From the NCBI RefSeq assembly GCF_002001205.1, contig NZ_MUNZ01000117.1, positions 1 to 64,000 on the forward strand: 64,000 nt of DNA. The letters run 5' to 3'. The DNA is from Hydrogenophaga sp. A37 (lineage in GTDB: Bacteria > Pseudomonadota > Gammaproteobacteria > Burkholderiales > Burkholderiaceae_C). Of this stretch, positions 1 to 8,088 are shown in pieces. Made by a program: the position numbers and the translations under genes. The notes under the pieces are model-generated. The model searched no databases. It saw only the letters and a program-made list of their open reading frames with translations, and was not told the DNA's origin. The first letter of the stretch is position 1, and each line of letters starts with the position of its first letter.

Positions 1-228
1 GGCCGTTGCGGCCGGTGGTGGGGCTGTGGCGGGCGTGTTCAGCCCCATGGCCTTCTGCAGTTGCAGGCCCACGAGCAGCAACTCCTCCTCTTCGGTGTCC
101 AGCGCGAGGGCCAGGCACTCGCGGGCATAGGCCGCGTCTTCCACGAACCGCATCACATCAAAGGGCTTGCCTTGCCGCCCCGACAGCTTGCGGAACTTGG
201 CAAGCAGTTGCAACGTTGCTGGATTCAT
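1..228 (-). CDS. Hypothetical protein, N-terminal part, runs off the window
   Basis: An open frame on the minus strand starts at ATG 228-226 and stays open for 76 codons to the window edge. The protein begins MNPATLQLLAKFRKLSGR, has an acidic stretch (DTEEEEL) around residue 47 and ends here in an Ala/Pro/Thr-rich tail (from about residue 65) that looks like a linker. I see no domain I can name. It lies 181 bp downstream of the narK-like gene on the same strand, so it may belong to the same nitrate locus, but that is only inferred from position. The overlapping plus-strand frames have no start or family support. Confidence 0.55.
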   Translation of the reverse strand, partial: MNPATLQLLAKFRKLSGRQGKPFDVMRFVEDAAYARECLALALDTEEEELLLVGLQLQKAMGLNTPATAPPPAATA

Positions 229-409
229 GTGGACTCCCTGTGTGGTTGGATCGAATGGAATGCTGGGAGGCTGGGTGGGGTGCGCTCCCTGTCGCCGCGC
301 TGGTGAGCAGGGAGTCGGGCGGTGCGGCCCGCTCGCCATTCTGAGGTTGCCCGCCCGTTGACGCGAGCCTCCATTCGCTGGGCGAGCAAAGCCGGCGACG
401 AAAGGGCAC

Positions 410-1624
410 TCACGCGCTGCGCGCGCGGCCACCTTTCTCCGCCCACGTGCGCGTCCAGCGCACCTGCATCGTGCGCATCACGCCCAGCATCAGCACCGAG
501 AACACGGCCATCACGATGAAGCCGGTGAGGAAGCTGTCGGTGTGTTGTTTGGACTGGCCCATCATGGCCGGCACCAGGCCGCCGCCGAGTGCGCCGATCT
601 CGCCAATCATTGAGCCGGCGACGGCGGTGGACATCGGCCAGCGCAGCGGCACCAGCTGGAACAGCGCGCCGTTGCCCGCGCCCAGCGCGGCGAAGCAGAT
701 GATGAGCAGCAGCGTGGTCAGCACGATGGAGTGCGACGACAGGCCCACGCCCACCAACGCCACCGCCACCACGACCAGCACCACGGTGAGCGTGTTGACG
801 CCGCCCCAGTGGTCGGAAATCCAGCCGCCGAAGACGCGCACCACCGCGCCCATCAGCGCGGCCAGCATGGTGAGCTGACCGGCCTGCACCTTGCTCACGC
901 CAAACTGGTCGTAGTAATAGGTGGGCAAAAAGGTGGTGATGCCGATGAAGCCGCCGAAGGTGACGACGTAGATCAGGCTGAAGACCCAGCCGTCTTTTTC
1001 CAGCAGGCAGGCCAGGTGTTCGCGCATGCCGGCGTGCACGTCGCGGTCGGGCGGCTCTTTGGCCATGAAGGCCACGACCAGCATGGGCAGCACCGAAGCA
1101 ATGGCCGCGAAGCCGTACACGGTCTGCCAGCCGTAGGCCTGCGCCAGCGGGGGCGCCAGCAGGGCGGCGATGGCGGTGCCGGCGTTGCCCGCGCCCACCA
1201 GGCCCATGGCCAGGCCCTTGTATTTGGGCGGGTACCAGCCCGAGCCCAGCGACATGGCCACGCCGAAGCTGGCACCGGCCACGCCCAGCAGCAGGGCCAT
1301 CTTGAGCATGTCGTCGTAGGTCTGCACGAAGAAGTAGCCGTACGACATGGTGACGGTGATCAGCGCCAGCTCGACCAGCGTGGCGGTCTTGCGGCCGACG
1401 TACTGTGCGAGCAGGCCAAGCGGGAAGCGCATGACGGCGCCGGCCACGATGGGGATCGACAGCAGCAGGCCCTTCTGAGCGGGCGTGAGGTTGAACTCTT
1501 CGCTGATAAAAGGCGCCATGGCGCCGTTCATGACCCAGATCACGAACGAGAACGTGAGGTAGAAGAACGCTGCAAACAGCGTCGGTGTGTGCCCGCTTTT
1601 CAGGAACGTACGGAAGCCCGCCAT
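410..1624 (-). CDS. narK: NarK-family nitrate/nitrite transporter (MFS)
   Basis: Inner-membrane major facilitator protein of 404 residues with about 12 hydrophobic segments, predicted to move nitrate in or exchange it for nitrite. NarK/NasA-type signatures are visible: the N-terminal TM with WVMNGAMAP, a glycine-rich GLVGAGNAGTA stretch in the first half, and GAGNGALFQLVPLRW in the second half, the nitrate-signature position of NNP transporters. I chose ATG 1624 (MAGFRTF) because AAAGG lies about 8 nt upstream; an in-frame ATG at 1666 has no such site. It stands apart from the nrtABD nitrate importer further along, so the strain appears to have two nitrate transport routes. Whether it serves respiration or assimilation cannot be told from sequence. 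Confidence 0.88.
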   Translation of the reverse strand: MAGFRTFLKSGHTPTLFAAFFYLTFSFVIWVMNGAMAPFISEEFNLTPAQKGLLLSIPIVAGAVMRFPLGLLAQYVGRKTATLVELALITVTMSYGYFFVQTYDDMLKMALLLGVAGASFGVAMSLGSGWYPPKYKGLAMGLVGAGNAGTAIAALLAPPLAQAYGWQTVYGFAAIASVLPMLVVAFMAKEPPDRDVHAGMREHLACLLEKDGWVFSLIYVVTFGGFIGITTFLPTYYYDQFGVSKVQAGQLTMLAALMGAVVRVFGGWISDHWGGVNTLTVVLVVVAVALVGVGLSSHSIVLTTLLLIICFAALGAGNGALFQLVPLRWPMSTAVAGSMIGEIGALGGGLVPAMMGQSKQHTDSFLTGFIVMAVFSVLMLGVMRTMQVRWTRTWAEKGGRARSA

Positions 1625-1927
1625 GGCGTGGACCTTTTGAGAGAGAGGTGGGGGATTGAAACCCATGCCGCGGCCCCTGTGCCGGACGGCAGGGAGTCAT
1701 GGGATGGGGCGCTGTGGATCGCCCAGGGCGGGCGACTCGAAGCATCGAGCAAGGCCATCGTCAGCCTTGCAGATGCTGAGCAAATTCCATGCCTGTTTCA
1801 GGGGCGTTGCGGTGGGGCAGAAGCCCGGTCTGGCGCACCATGGCGGTGATGTCGGACCCCCTGGGCGTAAAAAACGGGGCATGCCCGGCAGCATGCCCCG
1901 TTTTGGGCTGGAGGCGGGATGGGCGGT
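1625..1927. other. Intergenic region between the catabolic operon end and narK
   Basis: About 300 bp without a supported gene. It must hold the narK promoter (narK is read leftwards) and holds the terminator of the catabolic operon at 1869-1904. I looked for an FNR/Dnr-type TTGA-N6-TCAA site near narK and did not find a good one. Confidence 0.6.
1869..1904 (-). terminator. Rho-independent terminator of the aromatic catabolic operon
   Basis: A perfect 14-bp inverted repeat, AAAACGGGGCATGC (1871-1884) and its complement (1891-1904), encloses a 6-nt loop. On the minus strand the stem ends in six T residues (1874-1869), giving a classical terminator 24 bp after the stop of the CMD-family gene. 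On the plus strand there are four Ts, so it may work in both directions. Confidence 0.9.
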
Positions 1928-2452
1928 CTACGCCATCTGCATGTCGAATGCGTTCAGCGTCATGGCCACGAAGCTGTAGTAGCCCACGATGGCCACCAGT
2001 TCGACCATGCCCCGCGTGCCCAGCTCGCGAACGCCCTCGTCGTACAGCGCGTCGCCGATGCGGTTCCTTTTCAGAAGCTCTTCCGCGATCGCATGGATCA
2101 TCGTGAGCCGGGCGCTGGCCAGGCGCGTGGGGCGCTTCTCGCGGATGTCGGCGATGTTCTCGACCGACAGCCCCGCTTCGGCGGCGATGGGCTCGTGGAT
2201 CTGCTGTTCGCCGACGCAGCGGAAGTGGGCCGCCACGACCAGAATCAGCGTTTCCGATTCCACCAGCAAAAAACCGGTCTGGTACCGGCAAAAGGCGCCG
2301 AGCTTCTCGGCATGCGAGGCCAGCTCGGGGCTGTGCATCCAGGCCAGGAAGGGGCCGGTGAGGTTGCCCCGGGTGGACATGATGGACCGGTACACCGCTT
2401 GCTGCGGGGCGTCCAGCTGGTCCACGTCCGGCAAGGGCAGGCGTGATTTCAT
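1928..2452 (-). CDS. Carboxymuconolactone decarboxylase (AhpD-like) family protein
   Basis: A 174-residue protein of the CMD/AhpD helical fold, with the family pattern around residues 65-90 (ESETLILVVAAHFRCVGEQQ then H87). The CxxC of peroxidase-type AhpD is absent; only one Cys is seen in the motif region, so a decarboxylase or lactone-handling role, or an unknown role, fits better than a redox role. It is the last gene of the catabolic operon, 14 bp after the binding-protein gene and directly before a strong terminator. Start ATG 2452 follows the preceding stop closely. CMD-family genes are frequent in aromatic ring-cleavage clusters; the exact reaction here is unknown. Confidence 0.78.
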   Translation of the reverse strand: MKSRLPLPDVDQLDAPQQAVYRSIMSTRGNLTGPFLAWMHSPELASHAEKLGAFCRYQTGFLLVESETLILVVAAHFRCVGEQQIHEPIAAEAGLSVENIADIREKRPTRLASARLTMIHAIAEELLKRNRIGDALYDEGVRELGTRGMVELVAIVGYYSFVAMTLNAFDMQMA

Positions 2453-2466
2453 CGCTCGGGTGGCGC

Positions 2467-3477
2467 TCAGGTCGAAGCAGTGAAGTTGAATGACTTCACG
2501 ATGGGGCGCCATTTGTCGATGTCGGCCTTGAGCCGGGCGGCGAGGTCGGCGGAGGTGGTCCACCGCAGTTCCAGGCCGCGTTCTTCCATGGCCTTCATCA
2601 GCGGTGGGCTGTTCAGCGCCGTTTTGAGTGCCGCGCCCAGGGCGTCCACCTTGGTGGCCGGGGTCTTGGCGGGCAGGAAGAAGCCGAACCAGTCGTCGAG
2701 CACGACGTCGCGGTAGCCCTGTTCCAGGAAGGTGGGCACCGAGGGTGTGAAGCGGCTGCGCTTCTCGCCGGTGGTGGCCAGCAGCCGGCACTTCCCCCCG
2801 GCCACGAACGGGATGAAGTCGCCCAGGGGCGCGCACACCGCGGCGATCTGGCCGCCGACCATGTCCAGGATCGCGGGGGTGGTGCCGCGGAAGGGCACGT
2901 GCGTGAGCTCGGTGCCGGCCGCCCGGGCGGCCATGCTGCCAGCGAAGTGGGGCGTGGAGCCCGCCGCGGGCGACCCGAAGTTGGCCGCGCCGGGGTTCTG
3001 TTGGCACCACTTGAAAAACTCCGCCATGTTGGTCACGTTGGCGGGCACCATGGGGCCGACCGCGAAGGCGAGGTCAAACACCCCGCCCATGGACACGGGG
3101 ATGAAATCCGCCACGGGGTCGTAGGGCAGCTTGGGGTAGCTGTGCGGAAAGATGCCCATCATGGGCATGGGCGTCAACAGGATGGTGTTGCCGTCCGCCG
3201 GGGCGGCCTTGACCGCCGACACCGCGATCTGGCTGGCCGCGCCCACCTTGTTTTCGACCAGCACGGTGCGCGCATAGGCGGGCGTGATCGCCTCACCCAC
3301 CCGTCGCGCGAACAGGTCAACGAGGGTGCCGGGCGGTGGCCCGATGATGATGCGCGCGAGTTCCGAAGGCGCCGCGGCGCTTTGCGCGTGGGCCGATGGC
3401 AGGCCGCTGGCGGAGGCCAGCGCAGCGGCCGACAGCTGCAGGTATTGGCGACGCGAGAGGGGGCGTGGATGGGTCAT
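2467..3477 (-). CDS. Bug-family (tripartite tricarboxylate transporter) solute-binding protein
   Basis: Periplasmic solute receptor of 336 residues. The N-terminus carries a Tat-like signal (SRRQYLQL at residues 8-15, then an Ala-rich hydrophobic stretch ending SAHAQ near 32). The Bug/TctC pattern follows: the GPPPGTLVDLFAR binding loop, VENKVGAAS, GSPAAGSTPHFAG and the LDDWFGFFLPAKTP signature. Such proteins are greatly expanded in Burkholderiales and often lie next to catabolic genes whose substrate they capture. No TctA/TctB membrane genes are nearby, so it is an orphan receptor that must share a permease encoded elsewhere. It sits in the six-gene operon after the alpha/beta hydrolase (17-bp gap). 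Confidence 0.9.
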   Translation of the reverse strand: MTHPRPLSRRQYLQLSAAALASASGLPSAHAQSAAAPSELARIIIGPPPGTLVDLFARRVGEAITPAYARTVLVENKVGAASQIAVSAVKAAPADGNTILLTPMPMMGIFPHSYPKLPYDPVADFIPVSMGGVFDLAFAVGPMVPANVTNMAEFFKWCQQNPGAANFGSPAAGSTPHFAGSMAARAAGTELTHVPFRGTTPAILDMVGGQIAAVCAPLGDFIPFVAGGKCRLLATTGEKRSRFTPSVPTFLEQGYRDVVLDDWFGFFLPAKTPATKVDALGAALKTALNSPPLMKAMEERGLELRWTTSADLAARLKADIDKWRPIVKSFNFTAST

Positions 3478-3494
3478 GGTGGTCTCCGTGGGTG

Positions 3495-4292
3495 TTATGG
3501 GGAAGCGGTTGGCTCAAGCGATTGCACAAGAAAGGCGCCCACGGTTTCGGTGAACGCCAGGGCTTGCTGCACGTTGCCGATGTGGCCGGTGCCGGGCAGC
3601 GTGTTCAGGGTGGCCGTGGGCAAGCGGTCGGCCATCAGCCGGGCCAGGGCTGGCGGGGCGGCCGCGTCCAGCTCCCCGGCCACCACCAGCGTGGGCGCGG
3701 TGATGCGGTGCAACTGGTCCAGGTGGTCCAGTCGCTGGATGGCGCCGATGGCCGCCGCGTAGCCGGCGAAGGGGGTGGACTCGATCTGCGCCGCGACCCA
3801 TTGCAGCGTCATGGGCGCCGACGCCGCGAAACCGGCCGGGAACCAGCGTCCCAGGATGGCCGGGACCTGGGCCGCCAGGCCCTCGCCGGCCGCCTGTTGC
3901 AGGCGGGTGCTCCACAGGTCTCTGACGGCGGGCTCGGTCCGGGCGCTGGTGTGTGCCAGCACCAGGGCGCGGGTGCGCTCGGGCCAGTCGAGCGCAAAGG
4001 CCTGCGCGACCATGCCCCCCAGCGAGAGCCCGACCAGGGCCGTGCGGTCCACGCCAATGGCGTCGAGCACCTGCCGGACCTCCCCGGCGTACTGGCTCAG
4101 GGTGGTGACCTCGGGCAGCACCGGGCTGCGGCCGTGGCCGGGCAGGTCGACACAGACCACCCGGAACCGGGTGGTCCACGCGGGCAACTGCGCAAGCCAG
4201 AGGTCGCTGTGGGTGGCCAGCGGATGCAGCAGCACGACCACGGGCGCACCGTCCGGCCCGTGCACGCGGTGAAACAGGCGGGCGGTGTTCAC
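3495..4292 (-). CDS. Alpha/beta hydrolase, 3-oxoadipate enol-lactonase-like
   Basis: A 265-residue alpha/beta hydrolase. The nucleophile elbow GLSLGG (Ser about residue 94), an acid within VVAGELDAAAP and a C-terminal His in GTGHIGN make a complete triad; HPLATHSD near residue 23 supplies the oxyanion region. The closest family feel is PcaD/enol-lactonase or meta-cleavage-product hydrolase. Start is GTG 4292, which overlaps the LigB-like stop by 4 bp (GTGA), a translational-coupling arrangement repeated elsewhere in this operon. It probably hydrolyses a ring-fission product or lactone formed by the upstream dioxygenase; the substrate is not determined. Confidence 0.85.
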   Translation of the reverse strand: MNTARLFHRVHGPDGAPVVVLLHPLATHSDLWLAQLPAWTTRFRVVCVDLPGHGRSPVLPEVTTLSQYAGEVRQVLDAIGVDRTALVGLSLGGMVAQAFALDWPERTRALVLAHTSARTEPAVRDLWSTRLQQAAGEGLAAQVPAILGRWFPAGFAASAPMTLQWVAAQIESTPFAGYAAAIGAIQRLDHLDQLHRITAPTLVVAGELDAAAPPALARLMADRLPTATLNTLPGTGHIGNVQQALAFTETVGAFLVQSLEPTASP

Positions 4293-5137
4293 TGGACAAC
4301 CCCCCGTGCTGCGCCCCCGTTGCGCCAACGACCGAGGCCGATGCCGGTGTACCACGCCGGGACGGCCTTGTAGTACAGGGCTTCGAAGGCGGCGCCTTCG
4401 GCCACACCGTGGGCGATCAGCCAGGTGCGCACCTCTTCGGCGCCGTTGCCCGCCTCGTGCACATGGTGGGTCGCGTGGTCCAGCAGGTCGGCGTCGTTTC
4501 CGGCCGCCAGCAGGCGCAGGAACTCGCGGTCGAAGGCTTCGTTCACCAAGCCCATGCGGGGTGTGGCGATGTCGTGGCTGAGGCCGCCGGTGGCCAGCAC
4601 GGACACCCGTTCGCAGCCGCTGTAGCTGCGCAGCGCCTGGCCCAGAAGGCGGCCCCACTGCAGCGCGCGCTTCATCGGCGGCAGCGGTGGCTGCACACAG
4701 TTGATCAGCACCGGAACCACCACCACTTCGCGGGCGATGCCGGCCAGGTGCAGCGGGGCGAGCGTGCCGTGGTCCAGGGTGAGCTCCATCGAGAAGGCGG
4801 GGTCGAAGCCGCCTTCGAGCGCGCTGGTGATGAGGTGCCCGCCCAGCTGCACGTCGCCGCGCAGCTCGTGTTTGTCGATCTTGAGCCAGTGCTCCACCGG
4901 CGACTTCCAGGAGGCGGCGGCGCCGATGCAGACGGCGGGCAAGTTGTCGAGAAAGAAGTTGTGGACATGGTCGTCAGAGACCACGACCACGGTGTCCGGG
5001 CGGGCCTGCCGGATCTCTTCGCCCACCTGCCGGAAGCCGGCAAAGATGCGTTCGCGGTCCTCGTCCGGAATGGCTCCCGGGAAATTGATCATCACCGGCG
5101 TGTGGCTGGTGGCGTGCACGGAGACGATCTCAGCCAT
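4289..5137 (-). CDS. Class III extradiol dioxygenase catalytic subunit (LigB-like)
   Basis: A 282-residue LigB-superfamily non-heme Fe(II) ring-cleavage dioxygenase subunit. His12 (SHTP) and the His57/His59 pair (DDHVHNFF) sit where LigB has its iron ligands, and GGLSHDIATP carries the expected catalytic His. I did not assign the acidic iron ligand. Start ATG 5137 overlaps the LigA-like stop by 8 bp, so alpha and beta subunits are coupled. Protocatechuate 4,5-dioxygenase, gallate dioxygenase and aminophenol/pyridine-type enzymes share this fold, so the aromatic substrate remains open. Confidence 0.88.
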   Translation of the reverse strand: MAEIVSVHATSHTPVMINFPGAIPDEDRERIFAGFRQVGEEIRQARPDTVVVVSDDHVHNFFLDNLPAVCIGAAASWKSPVEHWLKIDKHELRGDVQLGGHLITSALEGGFDPAFSMELTLDHGTLAPLHLAGIAREVVVVPVLINCVQPPLPPMKRALQWGRLLGQALRSYSGCERVSVLATGGLSHDIATPRMGLVNEAFDREFLRLLAAGNDADLLDHATHHVHEAGNGAEEVRTWLIAHGVAEGAAFEALYYKAVPAWYTGIGLGRWRNGGAARGVVQ

Positions 5138-5450
5138 GGGACGGCTCCTCGGTCGAACCCTCGCCCACCGCGCGCAGCGAGGCGACGAACATGCTCTCGG
5201 GGATCTGAAGCCCCAGGCAGTGCGCGCGCAGCAGCAGCGGGTTGACGCCCGCGAGGTACATGGCGCCGATGTCGTTGTCGCGGATGGCGGCCTTCATGGG
5301 CGCGGCCAGCGGCACCTCGGCCATGTAGGTGTCGGGGTCGGCCTTGTAGCGTTGCAGGTGGCTGTCGACGTGGTGGATGTCGTAGAGCACGCGGTTCATC
5401 CAGTAGGCCTCGGTCGACGGCATGGTCTGGCGCCAATTGCTCTTGCTCAC
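5130..5450 (-). CDS. Extradiol dioxygenase small subunit (LigA-like)
   Basis: A 106-residue LigA-type alpha subunit. The conserved core is MNRVLYDIHHVDSHLQRYKAD followed, about residues 55-80, by the DIGAMYLAGVNPLLLR helix that packs over the LigB active site. I chose GTG 5450 because it overlaps the upstream stop in a GTGA, matching the style of this operon; ATG 5423 (MPSTEAYW) would give 97 residues and is the main alternative. With the next gene it forms an alpha-beta dioxygenase of the protocatechuate 4,5-dioxygenase type. Confidence 0.82.
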   Translation of the reverse strand: MSKSNWRQTMPSTEAYWMNRVLYDIHHVDSHLQRYKADPDTYMAEVPLAAPMKAAIRDNDIGAMYLAGVNPLLLRAHCLGLQIPESMFVASLRAVGEGSTEEPSHG

Positions 5451-6610
5451 TGGGCTGCCCTTCGTGTTGCGCGGAGCTGGCGCTCCAGCCAGTCCACGAT
5501 GGTGGGCAGGGTCATCGGCGTGAGGCCCATGTGCCCGCCAGGGAACATGCGAACCGACTTGGGCCAGCCATGGTCGAGCAGCAGGTGGATGTCGGCCACC
5601 GGGCACTGTTTGTCTTCCTTGCCGTTGACCAGCAGCAGCGGTGCGCAGGGTTGGTCCAGCAGGCCCTGGTCGAGCAGCGAGAGCCGCCCGAAGCCGCTCA
5701 CGTACTCGGCGTCGTTGGTTGCGCCCAGCATGCGGCTGCGGGTTTCGACCAGCTCCATCAGGTAGCTGTCCGGGTAGCGCGAGGCCTGCACCCAGGACGG
5801 TTGGAACATGTGGTGCACGCCACCGCCCCAGTTGACCGCGCCGGCCAGGGCATCGGGCAGCAGGTGCGCCAGCTTGGTTGCCCAGTAGCCGCCGAAGGAG
5901 CGGCCGAGACAGGCCGGCTTTGTGCCGTCGAGATCGGCCTGCGCACCGATCCAATTCAGCGCGGTGATGAACTGGCGCTCGGCGTCCGGCACCCCTTTCA
6001 CGGGCGACTCCCCGGTGCCAGCGTTGTCCATGGCCACGGTGGCCACGCCCCGCGCCAGCAAGGCATCGGACGCGGCCGTCATCTGCTCCTTGCAGGCGTC
6101 CACGCCGCCCCACATCAGCACCACGGGCGGGCGGGTCACGCCGGCCGGTTTGCGCACCAGCACCACGACCTGCTGCCCTTCGCCGGGGTGGCCGGCAAAG
6201 GGGATTTCGACGCGCTCGGTGGGCTCGCGCCAGTGGCGGCTGCCCGCCAGGTAGGTCTCGCGTTCGGCCACCGCACAGCGCTCCTTGGCGGGGTGGTTGG
6301 GGCAGGGAAACCGGCCCATGAAGAAGAGCCCGCTGGCCTTGCGGTACAGAGCTTCCGCCTGTTCGGCGCGGCCGGCCTGATCGGCCTGGACGGCCTCGCT
6401 GCGCAGGCGGTCGCCGAGACCGAACCAGTAGCCGCCCCAGGTGGCACCGTCCAGGCCCGGCACACCGTCGATGAAGGCGGGGCCGTCGTCCAGGTCGAGC
6501 GCGTTCATCGGGTGGAAACGGGCGGCCAGCCGCTGGTGCATCCACCGCTTGGACTCGTCGAGGGTCTTGGGGCGGTCGGCAACGTCAGCGACCGGTGCGG
6601 CGTGGCTCAA
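5447..6610 (-). CDS. FrsA/BAAT-type alpha/beta hydrolase, first gene of the catabolic operon
   Basis: A 387-residue hydrolase with an N-terminal helical cap (about 1-140) and a C-terminal alpha/beta core. The nucleophile lies in GRSFGGYW, the acid in VNGKEDKQCP and the His in GGHMGL. The layout resembles FrsA-like esterases and 2,6-dihydroxypseudooxynicotine hydrolase, which break C-C bonds in N-heterocycle degradation. I placed the start at TTG 6610 because AGGAG lies 8 nt upstream; ATG 6541 is the nearest ATG but has no clear site. The gene begins a minus-strand operon running to 1928 and is divergent from the FAD hydroxylase. The substrate is unknown; a ketone or acyl-aromatic is a reasonable inference. 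Confidence 0.8.
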   Translation of the reverse strand: MSHAAPVADVADRPKTLDESKRWMHQRLAARFHPMNALDLDDGPAFIDGVPGLDGATWGGYWFGLGDRLRSEAVQADQAGRAEQAEALYRKASGLFFMGRFPCPNHPAKERCAVAERETYLAGSRHWREPTERVEIPFAGHPGEGQQVVVLVRKPAGVTRPPVVLMWGGVDACKEQMTAASDALLARGVATVAMDNAGTGESPVKGVPDAERQFITALNWIGAQADLDGTKPACLGRSFGGYWATKLAHLLPDALAGAVNWGGGVHHMFQPSWVQASRYPDSYLMELVETRSRMLGATNDAEYVSGFGRLSLLDQGLLDQPCAPLLLVNGKEDKQCPVADIHLLLDHGWPKSVRMFPGGHMGLTPMTLPTIVDWLERQLRATRRAAQ

Positions 6611-6933
6611 GGCGGGGACTCCTGTGGTGGGACAACAGCAAAAAGGGCTGCGGTGATCGTAGGGAAAAGCACGGTGCGGTGTTGTGCTGTTCGTGTAGCG
6701 GAACTTGACTGCGCCTGCATCGGTGACGGCTGTCCAGAGGGCTGTGCCGGGCGCTGGCCGTTGGCTGGACGCCTGCGGGAAGGGCGCCATTTGTCTGGGC
6801 TTGCGGTGCGTGTTGCCTGGGTTGGCGACAACCCTTCCGGCGCATTGACGCCCGTTGCGCGCCACCCGCCTAATGCCTCCAGGCATCGCCATTGCGGGCG
6901 ATTCGAGCCCACCCTATCTACCGAACGAGCACC
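6611..6933. other. Divergent control region of the aromatic cluster
   Basis: A 323-bp stretch between the divergent hydrolase operon and the FAD hydroxylase. It must hold both promoters and probably the AraC regulator binding sites. GTCCAG at 6732-6737 and CTGGAC at 6765-6770 form a spaced inverted repeat; a promoter/palindrome candidate lies at 6845-6886. The frames across it overlap both strands and look like shadows. Confidence 0.55.
6845..6886 (+). promoter_or_regulatory. Candidate promoter and operator of the FAD hydroxylase gene
   Basis: TTGACG (6845-6850) and CCTAAT (6869-6874) are spaced 18 bp like a sigma-70 promoter, about 60 bp before ATG 6934. The perfect palindrome ATGCCT-CC-AGGCAT (6873-6886) overlaps the predicted start of transcription, a place where a regulator could act. 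Confidence 0.35.
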
Positions 6934-8064
6934 ATGGAAACGTCATCCACACGCAGGGCTTTGATCGTCGGCGGCGGCATTGCCGGCATGTCCACCGCCA
7001 TCACGCTGAGAAAGATCGGCATGGCCGTGGACCTGATCGACCTGGACCCGCACTGGCGGGTGTACGGCGCGGGCATCTCGATCACCGGCCCCACGCTGCG
7101 CGCTTTCGGTGCGCTCGGCATCCTCGATGACATCCGGCGTGAAGGCTTCACGGGCGACGGCATCCAGGTGTGCGACGCGCAAGGCACGCCGTCGCACGTG
7201 ATGCCCACGCCCATCGTGGCCGACGGCGACGTGCCCGGGTCGGGCGGGGTCATGCGACCGGTGTTGCACCGCATCCTTTCAGAAAAGACCCTGGCCAGTG
7301 GTGCCCGGGTGCGCCTGGGCATGACGGTGGATGCGCTGCGGTCCGACGCCGACGGGGTCACGGCCCGTTTGTCTGACGGTCAATCAGGCCGCTACGACCT
7401 GGTGGTGGGCGCGGACGGGGTGTTCTCCAAAGTGAGGCGCCTGCTGTTTCCCGAGGCGCCCGGGCCGACGTACACCGGTCAATGCGTCTGGCGCGTAACC
7501 GTGCCGCGGCCGCCCGAGGTGGTCCGCCGCATGTTCTTTCTCGGTGGGCCGCTGAAGGTCGGGTTGACGCCGGTGTCGCGCGACGAGATGTACATGTTCC
7601 TGCTCGAACCGGGCCCCAAGCGGCCCGCCATGCCGGACGAGCAACTGCCCGGCGAGCTCCAGCGGTTGCTGGAGGGATACGGTGGCGTTCTTCGGGACAT
7701 CCGCAACGGCCTGAATGCGTCTTCTTGCGTGGTGCTGAGACCGCTCGAGGGCTTCCTCTTGCCGCGCCCCTGGGAGAAAGGCCGGGCCATCCTGATCGGC
7801 GACGCGGCGCACCCGACCACGCCGCACCTGGCCTCGGGCGCGGGCATGGCCGTGGAAGACGCCCTGGTGTTGGGCGAAGAGCTGGCCCGACGCGGGTCGG
7901 TCGAGGCGGCCTTTGAGGGCTTCATGAACCGGCGCTATGAGCGCTGCCGCCTCGTGGTGGAAAACTCGCTGGAGATCGGCCGCAGAGAGCAGGCGCGTGC
8001 GCCCATGCATCAACAGGCCGAGCTGGTGGAGCGCTCGCTACAGATACTCGCCGAGCCGATCTGA
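6934..8064 (+). CDS. FAD-dependent aromatic hydroxylase (PHBH-type flavoprotein monooxygenase)
   Basis: A 376-residue class A flavoprotein monooxygenase. The N-terminal Rossmann fingerprint is VGGGIAGMSTA (about residues 11-21), the DG-type motif is VVGADGVFSKVR near 156, and the FAD-ribityl motif is LIGDAAHPTTPHLASGAG near 288. Such enzymes use NAD(P)H and O2 to add a hydroxyl ortho to an existing one, preparing a ring for cleavage. I chose ATG 6934 (METSSTRRALIVGGG) over the earlier in-frame start at 6892, since the dinucleotide fold should begin near the terminus; the ribosome site is weak (GAGC). Divergent from the dioxygenase operon, it likely does the first step. 6-Hydroxynicotinate or salicylate-type substrates are both possible. 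Confidence 0.87.
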   Translation: METSSTRRALIVGGGIAGMSTAITLRKIGMAVDLIDLDPHWRVYGAGISITGPTLRAFGALGILDDIRREGFTGDGIQVCDAQGTPSHVMPTPIVADGDVPGSGGVMRPVLHRILSEKTLASGARVRLGMTVDALRSDADGVTARLSDGQSGRYDLVVGADGVFSKVRRLLFPEAPGPTYTGQCVWRVTVPRPPEVVRRMFFLGGPLKVGLTPVSRDEMYMFLLEPGPKRPAMPDEQLPGELQRLLEGYGGVLRDIRNGLNASSCVVLRPLEGFLLPRPWEKGRAILIGDAAHPTTPHLASGAGMAVEDALVLGEELARRGSVEAAFEGFMNRRYERCRLVVENSLEIGRREQARAPMHQQAELVERSLQILAEPI

Positions 8065-8088
8065 GCCCGCGCGAAAGAGGCCCGTCGC

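Noticed and set aside
225-1745. Long open frame of 506 codons overlapping narK on the same strand
   Set aside because: It is a different frame of the narK region, Arg/Ala/Gly/His-rich, with no hydrophobic pattern or motif; a GC-rich shadow.
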